Shown here in pieces: positions 9,794 through 22,480 of a DNA stretch of 64,000 nucleotides. The stretch covers positions 248,001 through 312,000 of the forward strand of contig MCGE01000022.1 of the NCBI GenBank assembly GCA_002105175.1, in the 5' to 3' direction. The notes below the pieces were generated by a model. That model made no database searches and was not told where the DNA came from. It saw nothing but the letters and a program-made list of their open reading frames with translations. Position 1 is the stretch's first letter; the number at the start of each line of letters is the position of its first letter. The translations under genes were made by a program, and so were the position numbers. Source of the DNA: Absidia repens (taxonomy: Eukaryota; Mucoromycota; Mucoromycetes; Mucorales; Cunninghamellaceae).

Positions 9794-12295
9794 ATGGATC
9801 TACTTTTATCTACTGCCAATAATAAAAAGGAATTTTATATCGAATTACTGGAGAGTAGATTCTACTTTCCTGGTGATACCATTAAAGGTACCATGATTAC
9901 TTATTCAGTGAAAAAAAAAAAAAAAATTGAATACTGACACTCCTTTTTTTTTTATCAAGGTATTCTGGTACTGAACTTGGACAAACCGACAAAGACAAAC
10001 CATATTCGACTCACCTTCACAGGCACCGTGCAAGCCGATGGCAGTTCCCTTACCCTTCTCACAAAGACTTGGTTCCTGGCTACTGATCCCGACAATGATG
10101 GAAAAGCCCATGTTCTTGAAGCCCAAACTCATCGGTTCCCTTTTGAATTTGAAATCCCAACGGACGCTCACTTGCCTAGTTCAGTCAAAGTAAGTCAACC
10201 CTATTTCTACACACACACACACATATATATAGATATATATATATCATATTTGTATAAGAAACTAACAAACTACTATATAGATCTCTTCTGCGCTGGGAAT
10301 TAGGTATTTGCTTACTGCCGTCCATGACCGTCCTTTTGTCCCTGAACGTTTATCAAGCCAAGCCAAAAAAGAAGTTCGGCTTTTGGAACACATTGATATC
10401 ACCGAACCTGAATATTGTGCGCGAGGACATGTATACGAAGATGTTCAAGTCGTGGGATTGGACGATCCAAGTGATAAAGTGCGGTTGTCTTTAACGCTAC
10501 CCACTTATGGTGTTGTAAGAGGTAACAATTGATTGTTTTTTGTTTTTTTTTTATACACCAACTGATTATTAACCCTCTCTCTTTTTCCCTCTTCAGGTGA
10601 TGTATTACCACTGGTCATCACTATGAAACATCATCAAGAGCTAGTCCGTCCAGAAGGGATCAATGTTTATCTTATTCGACGAGTCTTTAGTGGGAAAAAC
10701 AGGTAAGGTTTAGGATTATTATTATTATTATTATTTCTCCTGATCACTTCACTAACCCACAAAATCAATCTTGTAGGCGCAAGTTATCCGAACGAAAATC
10801 GATCAAATCAAACAATCTGGATATTGACATTACATGCAATGATGACGATCAATATGAACAAAGTATCCATACCAAACTCTTGATTCCAACCAACACCCCT
10901 CCGACAGTATCCGAATGGGGCGGCCGACCTTTATCAGTGGATTATTCAATTCGAGTCGTAGTCAATCTGAATGATCCTTCCCTGGTGGAACCTTATCATG
11001 AAAATTACATCAAATTGGAATCCAGTGTGGTGATCGGGACATGGCCAAAAGCAAGTCTATCCATTGACGATGATGATGACGATGACTATGATGATGCTAG
11101 CGGTAGCAGTATTAGTGGGTTTGGTATTGGTGCCGGTAGTGGTATCGACTCTGATGTGGATGGATTGGGAGAAGAAGACAGTGTTGTTCCACCTACAACT
11201 TCCAACAATAGCGTGGATGGCGATGCTGATGATGCTTTGGCAGAAAATATACATCAACTTGGTATTCATGACCGTCATCATCACTTGAACAAGCCATTAC
11301 CTTCTCCAGCTGATGGTGATCATTCTTCTGCTCACGTGTTTGAACCTATGCTACAATCCTCATTTTCGGCGTCCTCTTCCTCACTTCAAATAGTGCAACC
11401 TACCCTGCCGACAAGTCATTCTCAGCAACATTTATTATCGTCATCTCCCAGTAGCACGGCAACTATCATTGATCCACTCTCTAGAGGCAACAACTACATA
11501 CATCGTCAAGGTTCCTCTGCTTCTTCCATTACTATTGATCCTACTGCTCCAATGAAACCCAACCGAAAAGACTCCGTTTCATCTATTCCATCACCATCTT
11601 CCTCTTCGCCTCCTGCTCCAGCTCCACCTGCCGTTCCATCACCCCCGGCTCCCGCCCCATCCACTGTTTCATCACCTCCTCGCCCATTGATGTCTCGCCC
11701 ACCACCACCATTACCTCAACCCTCCTCATCATCCAGCACCGCTACCACTACCACGACTTCATCTTCATTTGCAATGCCTGATATCTCGGCCTACCTCCCA
11801 ACCAAACAAACGTCTCCCTCTCAGCATCACCAATCTCCACCTCCACCTCCCCCAATGACCAATTATCTTTCTCATCCCTCACATCATCGTCATCATAGAA
11901 CTGCATCCTCATCATCCAATACTTCTTCTCATTCAGCGTCGTCTTCTTCATTTACACCACATCAACCTATTCCGTCTCCTTCGTCTTCGTCTTATCTGCC
12001 AACGGTGTCCATGCCGACTCCCTACCCACCTCCGCCACCACCTCTTAATAATAGTACATACCCACCGCCGCCGGGAGGATTTTCCATGCCAATGCCAATG
12101 AACACACCTAATTATAATACTTCATCCTACAACACCCCACCACCACCTCCTCCATCATTCCCATCACAGTATAACCATCACTATCCGCCGCCGCCGCCTC
12201 CTCCTCCTCAACAACAACAACATCACCATCAGCCAGAGAATCATTATTACCCACCTCCCCCTCCTCCATATGGTTCTACCTCATCATGGTCTTGA
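9794..12295 (+). CDS. Arrestin-like trafficking adaptor with Pro-rich tail
   Basis: Exons 9794-9887, 9960-10189, 10281-10521, 10597-10702 and 10777-12295 give 729 residues. The N-terminal half is an arrestin fold: FYIELLESRFYFPGDTIKG opens the arrestin_N domain, with KTNHIRLTFTG and FPFEFEIPTDAHLPSSVK further on. An arrestin_C-like part follows (GDVLPLVITMKHHQ; VDYSIRVVVNL). From about residue 315 the tail is disordered, with an Asp run, then Ser/His/Pro-rich sequence and many poly-Pro runs. The tail contains PPPY (within PPPPPPYGS), which fits the PPxY motif that recruits Rsp5/Nedd4 ubiquitin ligases in fungal alpha-arrestins. The likely role is ubiquitin-dependent endocytosis of plasma-membrane transporters. 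A poly(A)-like AATAAA lies near 12368. Confidence 0.85.
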
Positions 12296-12847
12296 ATTCG
12301 TTTTTACATTAGATTAGAAACGCATATTTTGTAGAATAGTGTACTGTAGTGTTTATCTATTTTCAACAATAAAAAAAAAAATCTGCCTCTTCTATATTAA
12401 CTTGACGATGTTTCATTGTTTGTCTTTGTTTTTTGTTTTTTTTTTTCCGTCATGGTTCATAAATTCAGTTTTTAGATTATATCAGAAATGCATTTTTGTA
12501 GTGTTTAGTTAGTGTACTATGATCTATGTCGACAATCAACCCCCCCCCGCCTTTCGATTTTGTGATTTATATATATATATATATTTGATCCGTATTTTTT
12601 GCAAAAAGTTTATGCGCAGCTCTCGGATTCTCCGAAGCCCAAAGAAAAATTATCGGATGATTTTGTCATTTTTTTCAGGTACGCTCCAAACTCAGATCTA
12701 TCTACCAGGGTCAGGGGTCCAATAAGAGCAACCGCTTACTTTTTTTTTGCTGATATATAAAACCCACCCCTCCCCCCTTCAACCTTTTCCTTTCTTTTTT
12801 TTTTTTTTATTTATTAAAACATCCTCAAAGACGAAAACGATTAAAAT
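12296..12847. other. Intergenic spacer and promoter
   Basis: It holds homopolymers, a C-run near 12541 and an (AT)n tract near 12570. The right end is promoter-like: TATATAA at 12754-12760, then C-rich and T-rich stretches down to the start codon at 12848. Confidence 0.5.
12754..12760 (+). promoter_or_regulatory. Probable TATA box of the small membrane-protein gene
   Basis: TATATAA lies 88 bp before the start codon and is followed by CT-rich sequence, the usual arrangement of strong fungal promoters. Confidence 0.5.
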
Positions 12848-13394
12848 ATGAGAGTAGTATCACACGAAGATCAACAAGGTGCTTCTGACTATGCCATGAA
12901 AGGGTTTGCTCTAGGTATTGCTCAATGGGCCGGTGTGGGTGTGTTTGCCTCGGGTTTATTGTATGCGTTTGCTCCATGGTACCGTCGTACACAAACAGTC
13001 AACAAGGTAAACTGATTATATATATGTGTGTGTTTGTGTGTGTATCTTCACAACCGACTCACCTCGCACTCTTTTTTTTTTTTTGTCCTTTGAAATGATT
13101 TAGTTTTATATTGTCATGTGTTTCGGTCTAGGTGGTGGTGCCTATAAAAGTAAGTGGAGAGAAATGGATTTCTATGGTTTGGGGAGAACATCATGATGAT
13201 AGATAGATATAGACGATTGACATACATATATAAATGACTACATAGGTGATCGATACATGGTGAATTACGAAAGACGAGGTCGTGCCGATATGTTGGACAC
13301 AGAAACTAGAAAACAATATGATCGCATTTATGGGAATAATAAGGACGTACAAGAAGAAAGCCCAATGGTGCCTGTGGCCGCTCCCGCTTCCTAA
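12848..13394 (+). CDS. Small two-helix membrane protein, function unknown
   Basis: Exons 12848-13006, 13104-13149 and 13246-13394 join to 117 residues. The middle exon is only 46 nt. Two hydrophobic segments (about residues 18-45, GFALGIAQWAGVGVFASGLL, and about 54-67, FYIVMCFGLGGGAY) flank a basic loop (WYRRTQTVNK). The C-terminal tail is hydrophilic. A Gly-rich hairpin followed by an acidic/basic tail is common in small mitochondrial inner-membrane proteins. I do not recognise the family, so a respiratory or mitochondrial role is only a guess. A TATA box and CT-rich leader suggest good expression. A poly(A)-like AATAAA lies near 13500. Confidence 0.75.
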
Positions 13395-13939
13395 ATGATG
13401 AACACACACACTCACGTATATATTGACTTCACCCCCATCTTCCCCCGTACATCTTTTTTATTTATTTATTTATTCCCCTCACTTTTTTTGTATGTATAGA
13501 ATAAAACGAATTGATTTCATTGTTTTTTTTTTTTTTTGATTTGTTGTTTGTTGGTTTTTTTTTCGGGGGAGGGATGAAAGATTATGCTTTACGGAGTTCG
13601 GTCCGATATGTGCATTGATATCCCGATGACCATGTCCCTAGAAACACTCCTATTGTAGCAGAATTGAACCAGTCTCACATTTTCAAACAAATAAAAAAAA
13701 AAATAGGGTGTAATTGTTGTTGAGTTGGGGCCAACGGACTTGCGTTTGAGTTTTTTGTGGGGGTTTTTATTATACTATACGCAAGAGAAAGCAGATGGAC
13801 TTGGTATATATTGGTATGTCCAATTGAGAAGAGGCAATCATATTTTTATAGGGGAGACTTGTGCTTGGGGCACGGGCCTAGGTTGATTAAGGTGATTGGC
13901 AGTGCGGGGATAGAGTTACCAACGAGATCTGGGTAGGTG
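13395..13939. other. Intergenic spacer
   Basis: It is the 3' UTR of the small membrane-protein gene with TTTATTTATTTATT, a T tract, then low-complexity sequence leading into a dispersed repeat. No gene is supported. Confidence 0.5.
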
Positions 13940-14660
13940 AAATAGTCATAATGGGTGAATTGCTCAAAAAACCAACTACAGTGACAATATTATTCACTAT
14001 CTGATGTGTTCGAATAAAAAAAGTCATATTTTATTGAGGCATATTGGCAGATATGTTAAAACTAAAGGTGTGAGGCTCATTGTAACAGAGGTATCTAATT
14101 GAAGGATATATTGCAAGAAAGCATGAGGGGGACTATTGGGAGAAGGAAAGATTGATCAACACTAAACTAATGACCTGTTTGCAAAATGGAAATGACGGAC
14201 TAATAAATTGTACTGTGCAAGACATGAGGAAGATTGAGAGGAATATCTTTTTATTGAAACATAATGAATCAAGAGGTGATGGATAAAAACGTATCCATAG
14301 TACAAAGTATAAGAGAGATTAATGGAACATGTTTCATTGAAGCAAGTAGAAGTAGGCAGATTTTATTCAGTTGTAGAAAACTATGGGCAAACTAACACTA
14401 AACTATGCTAATGCTGACTTCAAGCAGCCGAACTAATGGTAGTTCTAAATCCTAGATCCAAAATGAAAGAATTTCCCCATACATCTTGTCATCTCTGAGC
14501 TAAAAACCTTTCTACACTAGTCCTAACACTAATCTACGTCCTCCAGAACCCTATAGGAGTCACAATTGTGAAGAATTAAAGAAAAAAAAGAAAGAGAGAA
14601 AAAAATATAAAAAAGTTGAGGGTCAATTATATCACATTTGCGGTGTTTGAAATCTAAAAT
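13940..14660 (-). repeat. Dispersed AT-rich repeat family, copy B (reverse)
   Basis: Read on the minus strand it follows copy A closely: ATTAGTGTTAGGACTAGTGT, then GATGACAAGATG, TTTCATTTTGGATCTAGG, CACTAAACT/AGTTTAGTG blocks, CAACTGAATAAAAT and CTTGCTTCAATGAAAC. Its left part (13940-14040) matches the 3' end of copies C and E. There is no ORF. Confidence 0.7.
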
Positions 14661-14783
14661 TTGCGAGGTGACAACATGGGTGGTCACCTACGTGTCTATC
14701 CTCGTAAGCGTCCAGGAGCAAGTTTATTTATATGTATAAAAAAATATTCAAAAACAACAACAACAACAATAAGTAGATCTAAA

Positions 14784-15276
14784 TTACAGTTTGGAAGATG
14801 GAGTGCTTGATGCATGCAATTCTTGTTTCACTTGATCCCTGAGCACACGTCGCAGGATTTTACCAGAGGCGGTTTTAGGGATGGTATCGACAAATCGAAC
14901 GTGTCGAATTTGTTTGAAGGAGGCCACCTGATTGGCCACAAAGGCCATCAGTGCCTTTGCGGTATCGTTCATATGCTGGGCATCGATGGGTGATTTCAAT
15001 ACCACATAGGCATGAGGTAGTTCTGTTGCTTGCACAGGATCGTACACGCCAATGACAGCGCAGTCACTCACAAGAGGCGATTTCAACTATTGATATATAT
15101 AAAATAAAATAAAAACGTGTGTGAGTCAGTCTCGTTTTTTTTTTTTTTCTTTGCTCCAAAAAAGTCCACGACCATTACCAGGATGCCTTCCAATTCAGCA
15201 GGTGCCACCTAACATAGGATTTACAAAAAAGAAAACAGTCAGCTCCGTACATACCGTTGATGAAAGGCGGGAGGGC

Positions 15277-15312
<36 letters not shown>

Positions 15313-17195
15313 CAAATTACCTGGAACCCTTTGTATTTAATCAACTCTTTGATACGATCTACAATATAAAATCGTTCCTTGTCATCGACCACCGCCACAT
15401 CGCCGGTATGCAAGAATTGATCCGCATCAATTGTTTCCACCGTGGCTTGTTCATTTTTCATATATCCCTATTATTAATCAAATGAGTAACTAAAATAGGG
15501 CAATAGGTAGTAATCAATTCTTTTTCTTTTTTGTTTACCAACATAATATTAGGTCCTTTCAGCCATAGTTCACCAGGTTCATTAAGTTGTGCATCTAAAA
15601 AAAAAAAAAAAAAAAAGAGCTCAGTGGATCGGCGTTTCAATTGCGGTTAAGGTTTTTTTTTTTGGCATTGTACCTGAACCATCCTCTTTGACCAATCGTG
15701 CCACCATATTTGGAACCAGTACACCACATGAACCTAATCAATTGAATCAACCAAAAAAAAAAAAAAAAAAAAAAATCAACATCCTCTCTCTCTTTTTTTT
15801 TTTTTTTTCCCTTGAATCTTACCATGAGCGGTATCGTTCAAAAGTTCAATGGTAGCGATGGGAGACGTTTCGGTCATGCCGTAGCCTTGTGAGAGAAACA
15901 CGGTAGGGAATTGGACCGCAAAGGCTTCGGAGACTTCCTTGCTGAGTGGGGCGGCGGCCGAAAACACATGAGTGAGCGATGTCAAGTCGAATGTTTTCAG
16001 TTGGGGGTATTTGGCAAGCGCCAGGATCACGGGCGGCACCAACCATGCATGAGTAATGCGTCGTTGTTGGACAGTGTTGAGAAAGACATTCATATCAAAC
16101 TGAGCCATCAGATCCACTGGGGTCCCGCGACGTAGACTGAGATGCAAAACAATCAACAACGCATACATGTGAAACATGGGCAAGAAATTAAGCCCATGCC
16201 GCTGATTGACATTGGGTTCATTATGATCCTCCAAGGTCATAAAAAGAGCCGTACCTGCAATGGCATTCGTATGACTTTTTTTTTTTTTAAAAAAAAAAAA
16301 AAGGGGGGGGGAAAGGGGAGAGTGAGGACACATACACACATACACATACATGGACACACACACAACTTACGATGTCATCACGCCTTTTGCTTTTCCCGTC
16401 GTGCCACTACTAAAACACAAATAACAAGGTCTTGATTTTGCTTCTTCGGCAGTCAAGGGAGCAACAATGGCACGACGTGCTTGAAGCAGGACCGTAAAGG
16501 GAAGAACGTCATGGATCGATGCATTGCCCAAGACAAGTAGATTGCGTTTTGGCATCCCGAACAGCTGTGCAGCTTCCAACGCCACTTGAATATTATCTGG
16601 ATGAGCGATAAGGATTTTGGCATTGGAGACTTGTAATTGATGCACAAGTTCAGTCACTGAATAACGAGGATTGCTTGGTGAAGTCACCCCACCTATTGCA
16701 AAAAAAAAAAAGAAAAAAAAATGGGGGTAGTGAGTGTCATGTGAAAAAAAAAAGCCTCCTCCTCCTCAGTTCAGGAACACAAGAGTGAATTGATGGATTA
16801 GGGACATTGCATATAACAGTCTCACTTACCAGCGGCAATAGCACCTAGTGCAGGTAAGACAAAGTCAACCTTATGGAAAAAAAAAATAATAATGAAAAAT
16901 GAGATTGGCTTTTTTTTTTTTTTTTTTAATATCTATCTATTTATTTATTTACCGAATTCGGGGCAAAAAGAGCGAGCACGTCGCCTTGACCAAATCCGTA
17001 CATATCCTGTAGCCCAGCGGCTAAACGAAGGACGTTGTCTTTGATTTGACCAAAGGTGCGTGTTTCTTTTGTATGAACATCGATAAAGAGTGGTTTGGAT
17101 TCGGGGATCCCATACGGATTTTCAAATAAATAAGGAATCAGGCCAGTCTTAGGGATATCAATATCAGGAAATCGAGAGCGGTAAAGTTTGACCAT
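14784..17195 (-). CDS. 4-coumarate-CoA ligase-like acyl-CoA synthetase, peroxisomal
   Basis: Nine exons on the minus strand: 17195-16953, 16869-16830, 16692-16371, 16274-15823, 15733-15674, 15594-15539, 15467-15321, 15208-15179 and 15086-14784. They join in frame to 550 residues, the normal 4CL length. Two exons are very short (40 and 30 nt). This is an ANL-superfamily adenylate-forming enzyme that activates a carboxylic acid with ATP and loads it onto CoA. Motifs seen: [12 protein letters not shown] (P-loop), [46 protein letters not shown] and the catalytic-Lys region [10 protein letters not shown]. The last three residues are SKL, a canonical PTS1 peroxisome signal. The substrate (fatty or aromatic acid) cannot be read from the sequence. 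I chose the start at 17195 because [11 protein letters not shown] begins the conserved part; an in-frame upstream ATG at 17270 would add a Leu/Ser-rich leader. Confidence 0.92.
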
Positions 17196-17443
17196 TATTT
17201 TTTTTTTCTTTGTGTGTAAAAGAAAGAGAGAAAGAAAAAGTGAAAGAGAAAGAGAATGAAGATTTCTCAACCCCCCCTCTTTTCCTGTAATATATATTTA
17301 TATACATAGTATCTCCACGGTTACTGTGTCGCACAGATGGCGGGGTTTTAACAAGGCTGTGTGGATTTTTATGATCACGCTTGACTTGTCGCCAAAAAAA
17401 AGAGCTGGCATCCTAATGAATGCACTATCAGTACGTATAATAT
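17196..17443. other. Upstream spacer of the acyl-CoA synthetase gene
   Basis: It is purine-rich on the plus strand (so CT-rich in the direction of the minus-strand gene), with TATATATTTATATA near 17289-17303, about 95-110 bp upstream of the start codon. It probably holds the promoter. Confidence 0.4.
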
Positions 17444-17757
17444 AAAGACAATGTAAAATGACAGTAGTCATACAAAAGAGATCTTTATTGGGTGTGATGA
17501 CATGAAAAGATAAAACGAATCATATAAAATTAAAAGGTTAGGTAGACTAAGCTAAACTATACCACACTAAATAGGGTAGGTTGGTTCCACTGAGACAATC
17601 ATCAAAAAGGATAATGTAAATTGACAGTAACGTACAAATACAAAAGAGATACGTACTTATTAAGCGTTATAGTTAAAAGAATAAAATAAACTTATGTCAA
17701 TTAAGCTGAACTACACTAAATAGAAGGGAAGGGGGATTCCATTGAAAAAATTATCAA
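17444..17757. repeat. Two tandem modules of about 150-160 bp related to the dispersed repeat
   Basis: Two diverged copies lie head to tail (about 17444-17600 and 17611-17757). Shared words are AATGTAAA.TGACAGTA, CAAAAGAGAT, AAGCT.AACTA.ACTAAATAG and TTCCA.TGA. On the minus strand they show TTTAGT, TTAGCTTA and ATAAA words like those of the dispersed family. Confidence 0.55.
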
Positions 17758-18731
17758 CAGTAGGAGGCAGAATGGCGAATATATTCATGGCGGTCCTTGT
17801 GAGCCTCCAAGTGTTGGGTTTTTTTTTCGATTGATGTATTGGTGCATTGTCCAATGTAACCAAATGACAGTTTTCGAATTCAGGTTATGTATAGCTTTAT
17901 CAAAGTCATTTCTTCCTACCCATTAGCGTCTTTACACGTTCCTAATAGAAAGCGAAAAGTGAAAAATGAATAACAAACTGCCTTGCTGCTATTGCTGAAA
18001 ACTTGCATTGATACAGAATGCTAAAATGTTTTAGCCAGGCTGATTTCTTTATGATAAAACCTTTAGCCAGCCTTTCATTACCCATGGTGCCACAAGCAGA
18101 AAGACGTTACTTTTAAGGAATTTTCTATACAGGGTCTCTCTCTTGGTCGAGCTGTCCAGCATATAATCTAGTCAATCGGAGCTGCTGTTTTCTTTCCAAA
18201 AAGACAAAATCAAAGAACGTAAAATACGGATGAAATTTATCTCTGGAGGAGCTATTATATTTATCCATGTAGCGTGGGAATTTCAAGTACTGTACGGACG
18301 TTGTGTTGATTTATAATGTCGCATTGACCCTGAGATAATAAAGAAGTTGTCATACATATATAAAACAGTAGTATTGAAGACAAGTAAAAGAAACAAATAA
18401 AAATGTGGTTCTACATTGATATATTTGATATGATAGATAAAAAAAAAAAGTAGTTCTATATTAATGTAGTTGATAGATGAGAGAGTAAAACATGCAAAGA
18501 GGAGACAGATAATATAAAAGACAAGTAAAAAAATATTTTTTTATTATATTTTGATATGTTTAAGAGGGAGGATAAAAAAAGATATAGGTGAGAGGTAGAA
18601 GGGGGAGGGCTTAAATACTAAGGATGATGGGTGTGGATGGGGACAAAAAAAAAAAAAAAACTAACTAATAACAAAAAGATATATATGTGCGTGCGAGTGT
18701 GTGGTGTGTACGTGTGTGTATGTGTATGTAT
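17758..18731. other. AT-rich intergenic spacer
   Basis: No coding exon is recognisable. Diverged local repeats appear around 18380-18540 (GACAAGTAAAA twice; GTTCTA.ATTGATAT and GTTCTATATTAATG). The right end is the ARF 3' flank, with a GT-rich tract near 18686-18730. Confidence 0.45.
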
Positions 18732-19725
<994 letters not shown>

Positions 19726-19833
19726 AGTGAGTGCTAAAGTAAGATGAAAGAGATGAAGAAAAAGTGTATTAAAAAAAAAAAAACATAATCCACCAGGCCA
19801 AAGATTTATATCTAATTCATCCTCCGTAGCCAA

Positions 19834-19952
19834 TCAACGTAGGCCAATACTTTTTCTCCAAGTTTGTTTTTTCCCGCCGTCCCAATCAAATTCGAACCCA
19901 TTACGCACCATGATCTGCTTAGCCTTGCCCTGAGAGCCGGAAAGAGCTTTAG
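19834..19952 (-). other. Possible orphan coding exon
   Basis: On the minus strand an acceptor-like CTGGTTAG is followed by an open frame of about 39 residues ending in TGA. It reads AKALSGSQGKAKQIMVRNGF and continues with FEFDWDGGKK. The composition looks coding, but I find no partner exon and no family. It could be the last exon of an undetected short gene, a relic or chance. A GGTTCGAATT word inside it resembles a tRNA T-loop, but the flanks do not pair. Confidence 0.25.
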
Positions 19953-21104
19953 CTAACCAGAAAAAAAGGGCAATGGTTAATTAAAAATAGAAAAAAAGTC
20001 CCTCCACAATCACCCATCCAATAAAACGTAGACAAATATAGTACTGATTTTCATACAATGATATACAACGTGATAAAAAACACTACGGTATGAATAATAA
20101 TAACATCTGTTATTTCCACTCCACTGTACAGTCGGTAAATTATTTATCCATTGACAATTTTTTTGAGTACCATAACTATCATAAAAAGGAAACAGTGCAA
20201 AGACTTTGATGGTAATTAATAGGTAGACATTATTGGCGAAGTATATGGAGAGGTAAGAGTGAAATTCTAAAAGAAGAAATGCAATATGGGGGATGGGAAA
20301 AATAGCTTAGAACCGCCGATCCATAATTAATTTGATCGACGATACAAGTAACAGACTATTTTTTATTTCATTCAGCATGTAACATGGTGTAGTTCAGTAA
20401 GAAGGGGGGAAAATGGATCGACGGAAAATGTTAAGAAGATTATTTTTTTTTTTACTTGGCATCAAAGCCTTTAACCATGTACTATAAAGTACTAGGATAG
20501 TAAAAACGGTGAAAACGAACAATGGTGTGTGGTGTTTTGGGCTGTTTTTCATTAAATGCCTTGGGCATATTTCAAGGTGGTCGGTTTTTGAATCGTTTGT
20601 CGAAACAAAAAAAAATAAAACGTTCCCTGGGTAAACTACGCGCTCATCACTACTTACTTTTTTATGTAATTTTCACCGGCAAATTGTCATACGTCCACCA
20701 CACCCATTTTTTATAAAGTCATTCAAGACAGTTTATTGATCCCCTATTTTTCGAAGCCCATTGCACATACATACAATAGAAGGAACGCTGAGCACTACGG
20801 CTGATCGAAGTCGCCTCAAATCTAATCCTATTTTTTACACATACATACGAATATACACACCCAGACCTTTTTCACTACACAGTTACACACATACACTGCA
20901 TTATACTGTACACATTGTGTGGGCATACCCAATTACAAGACAAATTAAACGTATGAGACATATTGTGAAAAAAATGACAAGACATATTTTGTTCAGAAAT
21001 AGATATAAAATATGACAACAAAAATAATCTGGTCAAATTATAATACTATGATACCTATCTGGTATGAAGTAACCAATAACTCGAAAGAGACCAAAAAATA
21101 TTTT
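19953..21104. other. AT-rich intergenic spacer
   Basis: No gene is supported. The open frame at 20522-20716 and the CACATACA-rich one at 20761-21015 lack family resemblance and splice context. Confidence 0.45.
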
Positions 21105-21850
21105 CAAACCCCGTCCACGTGAATTTTTTTTTGTTTTCGCCTATTTTTTTTTTTTCCGTTCTCTTTCTTTTCATTATTCTTCATTTCCTTTTCTTTTTTC
21201 TTCATTATTCAACTTCTTTGAAGTTATGTTAATCTTAGATTAGTGTTAGTCCTAGTTTAGAAGGGGTTTCAGATCAGGGATTACAAGATGCATGGGGGGA
21301 TCTCTTTCATTTTGGATTCAGGATTTGAGGCCACCATTAGTTGACTTTTTGGATCCACCATTAGCTTAGCTTAGTATTAGTTGGCCATAGTTTGTATCTA
21401 TATCCGAATAAAATATATATTTATTTTACTTGCTACAATGAACAACGCCTCATTTGCCTCTCTCCTGTCTTGTGCAATAGAAATCTGTTTTTACTACCAT
21501 CACATCCTTTTGATGAGTGTTGACCGTTGTTGCGCTTAATGACAGATGTCTCTTTAGTCTTTCTCATCTCTTGTACACTATATTAGCTCCCATTTCATAA
21601 CAGTACTTTTACTTTAGTGCTACCCATTCTTCGAATTTCACATTAGACTACCTCATGCTACCTTCCATTGAATCCCTACTTCCAATGTCACCCTAGCTTT
21701 TAGTTTTAGTAACTACCAATATGGTTTAATAAAATATTCCTTTTTCTTAGCTATCCTCTGACCTATCGTATAATAAACAAGATCACTATTGTAGCTGTTT
21801 TATGAGTGTATTACCAAGCGCTTTGCTCTCAAACTCACCGATTATGACAG
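21105..21850 (+). repeat. Dispersed AT-rich repeat family, copy C
   Basis: It has the same orientation as copy A. Shared blocks: CCACGTGAA, TCTTTCTTTTCATTATTCTTC, TTAGATTAGTGTTAGTCC, AGTTTAGAAGGGGTTTCAG, TACAAGATGCATGG, CTTTCATTTTGGAT, CACCATTAGTTGACTTTTTG, TTGACCGTTGTTG, TCACTATTGTAGCTGTTTTA and a right end at GATTATGAC. Confidence 0.75.
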
Positions 21851-22480
21851 TTTCCCAGGAACTGGTTGGTAGTTTTAGATCACTAACTATCCAGGACACC
21901 CGTCATCCTGCTTGACCAATCATATAAATGAATCTAAACCGTGATGTGCATGTAACTGCTGTAGCTATGGAGTACCTTTTTACCCCAACCAAGATTATTT
22001 ATGACCACTTTCCCCTGACCCACTCCCAGCGAACGAATAACTGATTGACAGCTCTAGGTCACTTAATATGAAACGTGGTCGTACTCTCACTCCTACCATT
22101 CATATTGCGGTGCTCAATCTAGCCCGTGTGCCAGCAATGTCACGTCCACTAGGCTAGACATAATGGATATATCACCAACTCGTTTTTTTTTTCTCTCTCT
22201 TATTCTCCAGGTGTTGGTTAAAAACAATGGAAACCAAAAAAAAAAAAAAGGCATGGATGCTTTGGAGGTCGGCGCACAGCAGCAGTAGTAAAAAAGGGGA
22301 GGAGGATGGGGGGAGGGCTCGATTGCTAGGCCAAGAAAGGCGTGACTCGCCGGAGTATGAAATTCAAAAAGGTCCACGCAACACGTCGTCCAAGGGCGGA
22401 ACGTCATCTTTTCTCTTTTTTTTTTTTCTTCTTCTTTTTCTTTTCTTTTCCCTTCAAACTCTCACTTATATATATATACT
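21851..22480. other. Intergenic spacer and proteasome-gene promoter
   Basis: No gene is seen. The last 80 bp are a pyrimidine-rich tract (TTTTCTCTTTT...CTTCTT) and an AT run ending at the start codon, which is the likely promoter and leader. Confidence 0.45.

Noticed and set aside
19870..19960. tRNA-like word GGTTCGAATT on the minus strand
   Set aside because: The flanking bases do not form a T-stem or acceptor stem, and no A-box or D-arm is found at the right distance.
20522..20716. Open frame of 64 codons in the spacer upstream of the proteasome gene
   Set aside because: No recognisable domain, no CT-rich leader, and composition matches the AT-rich spacer.
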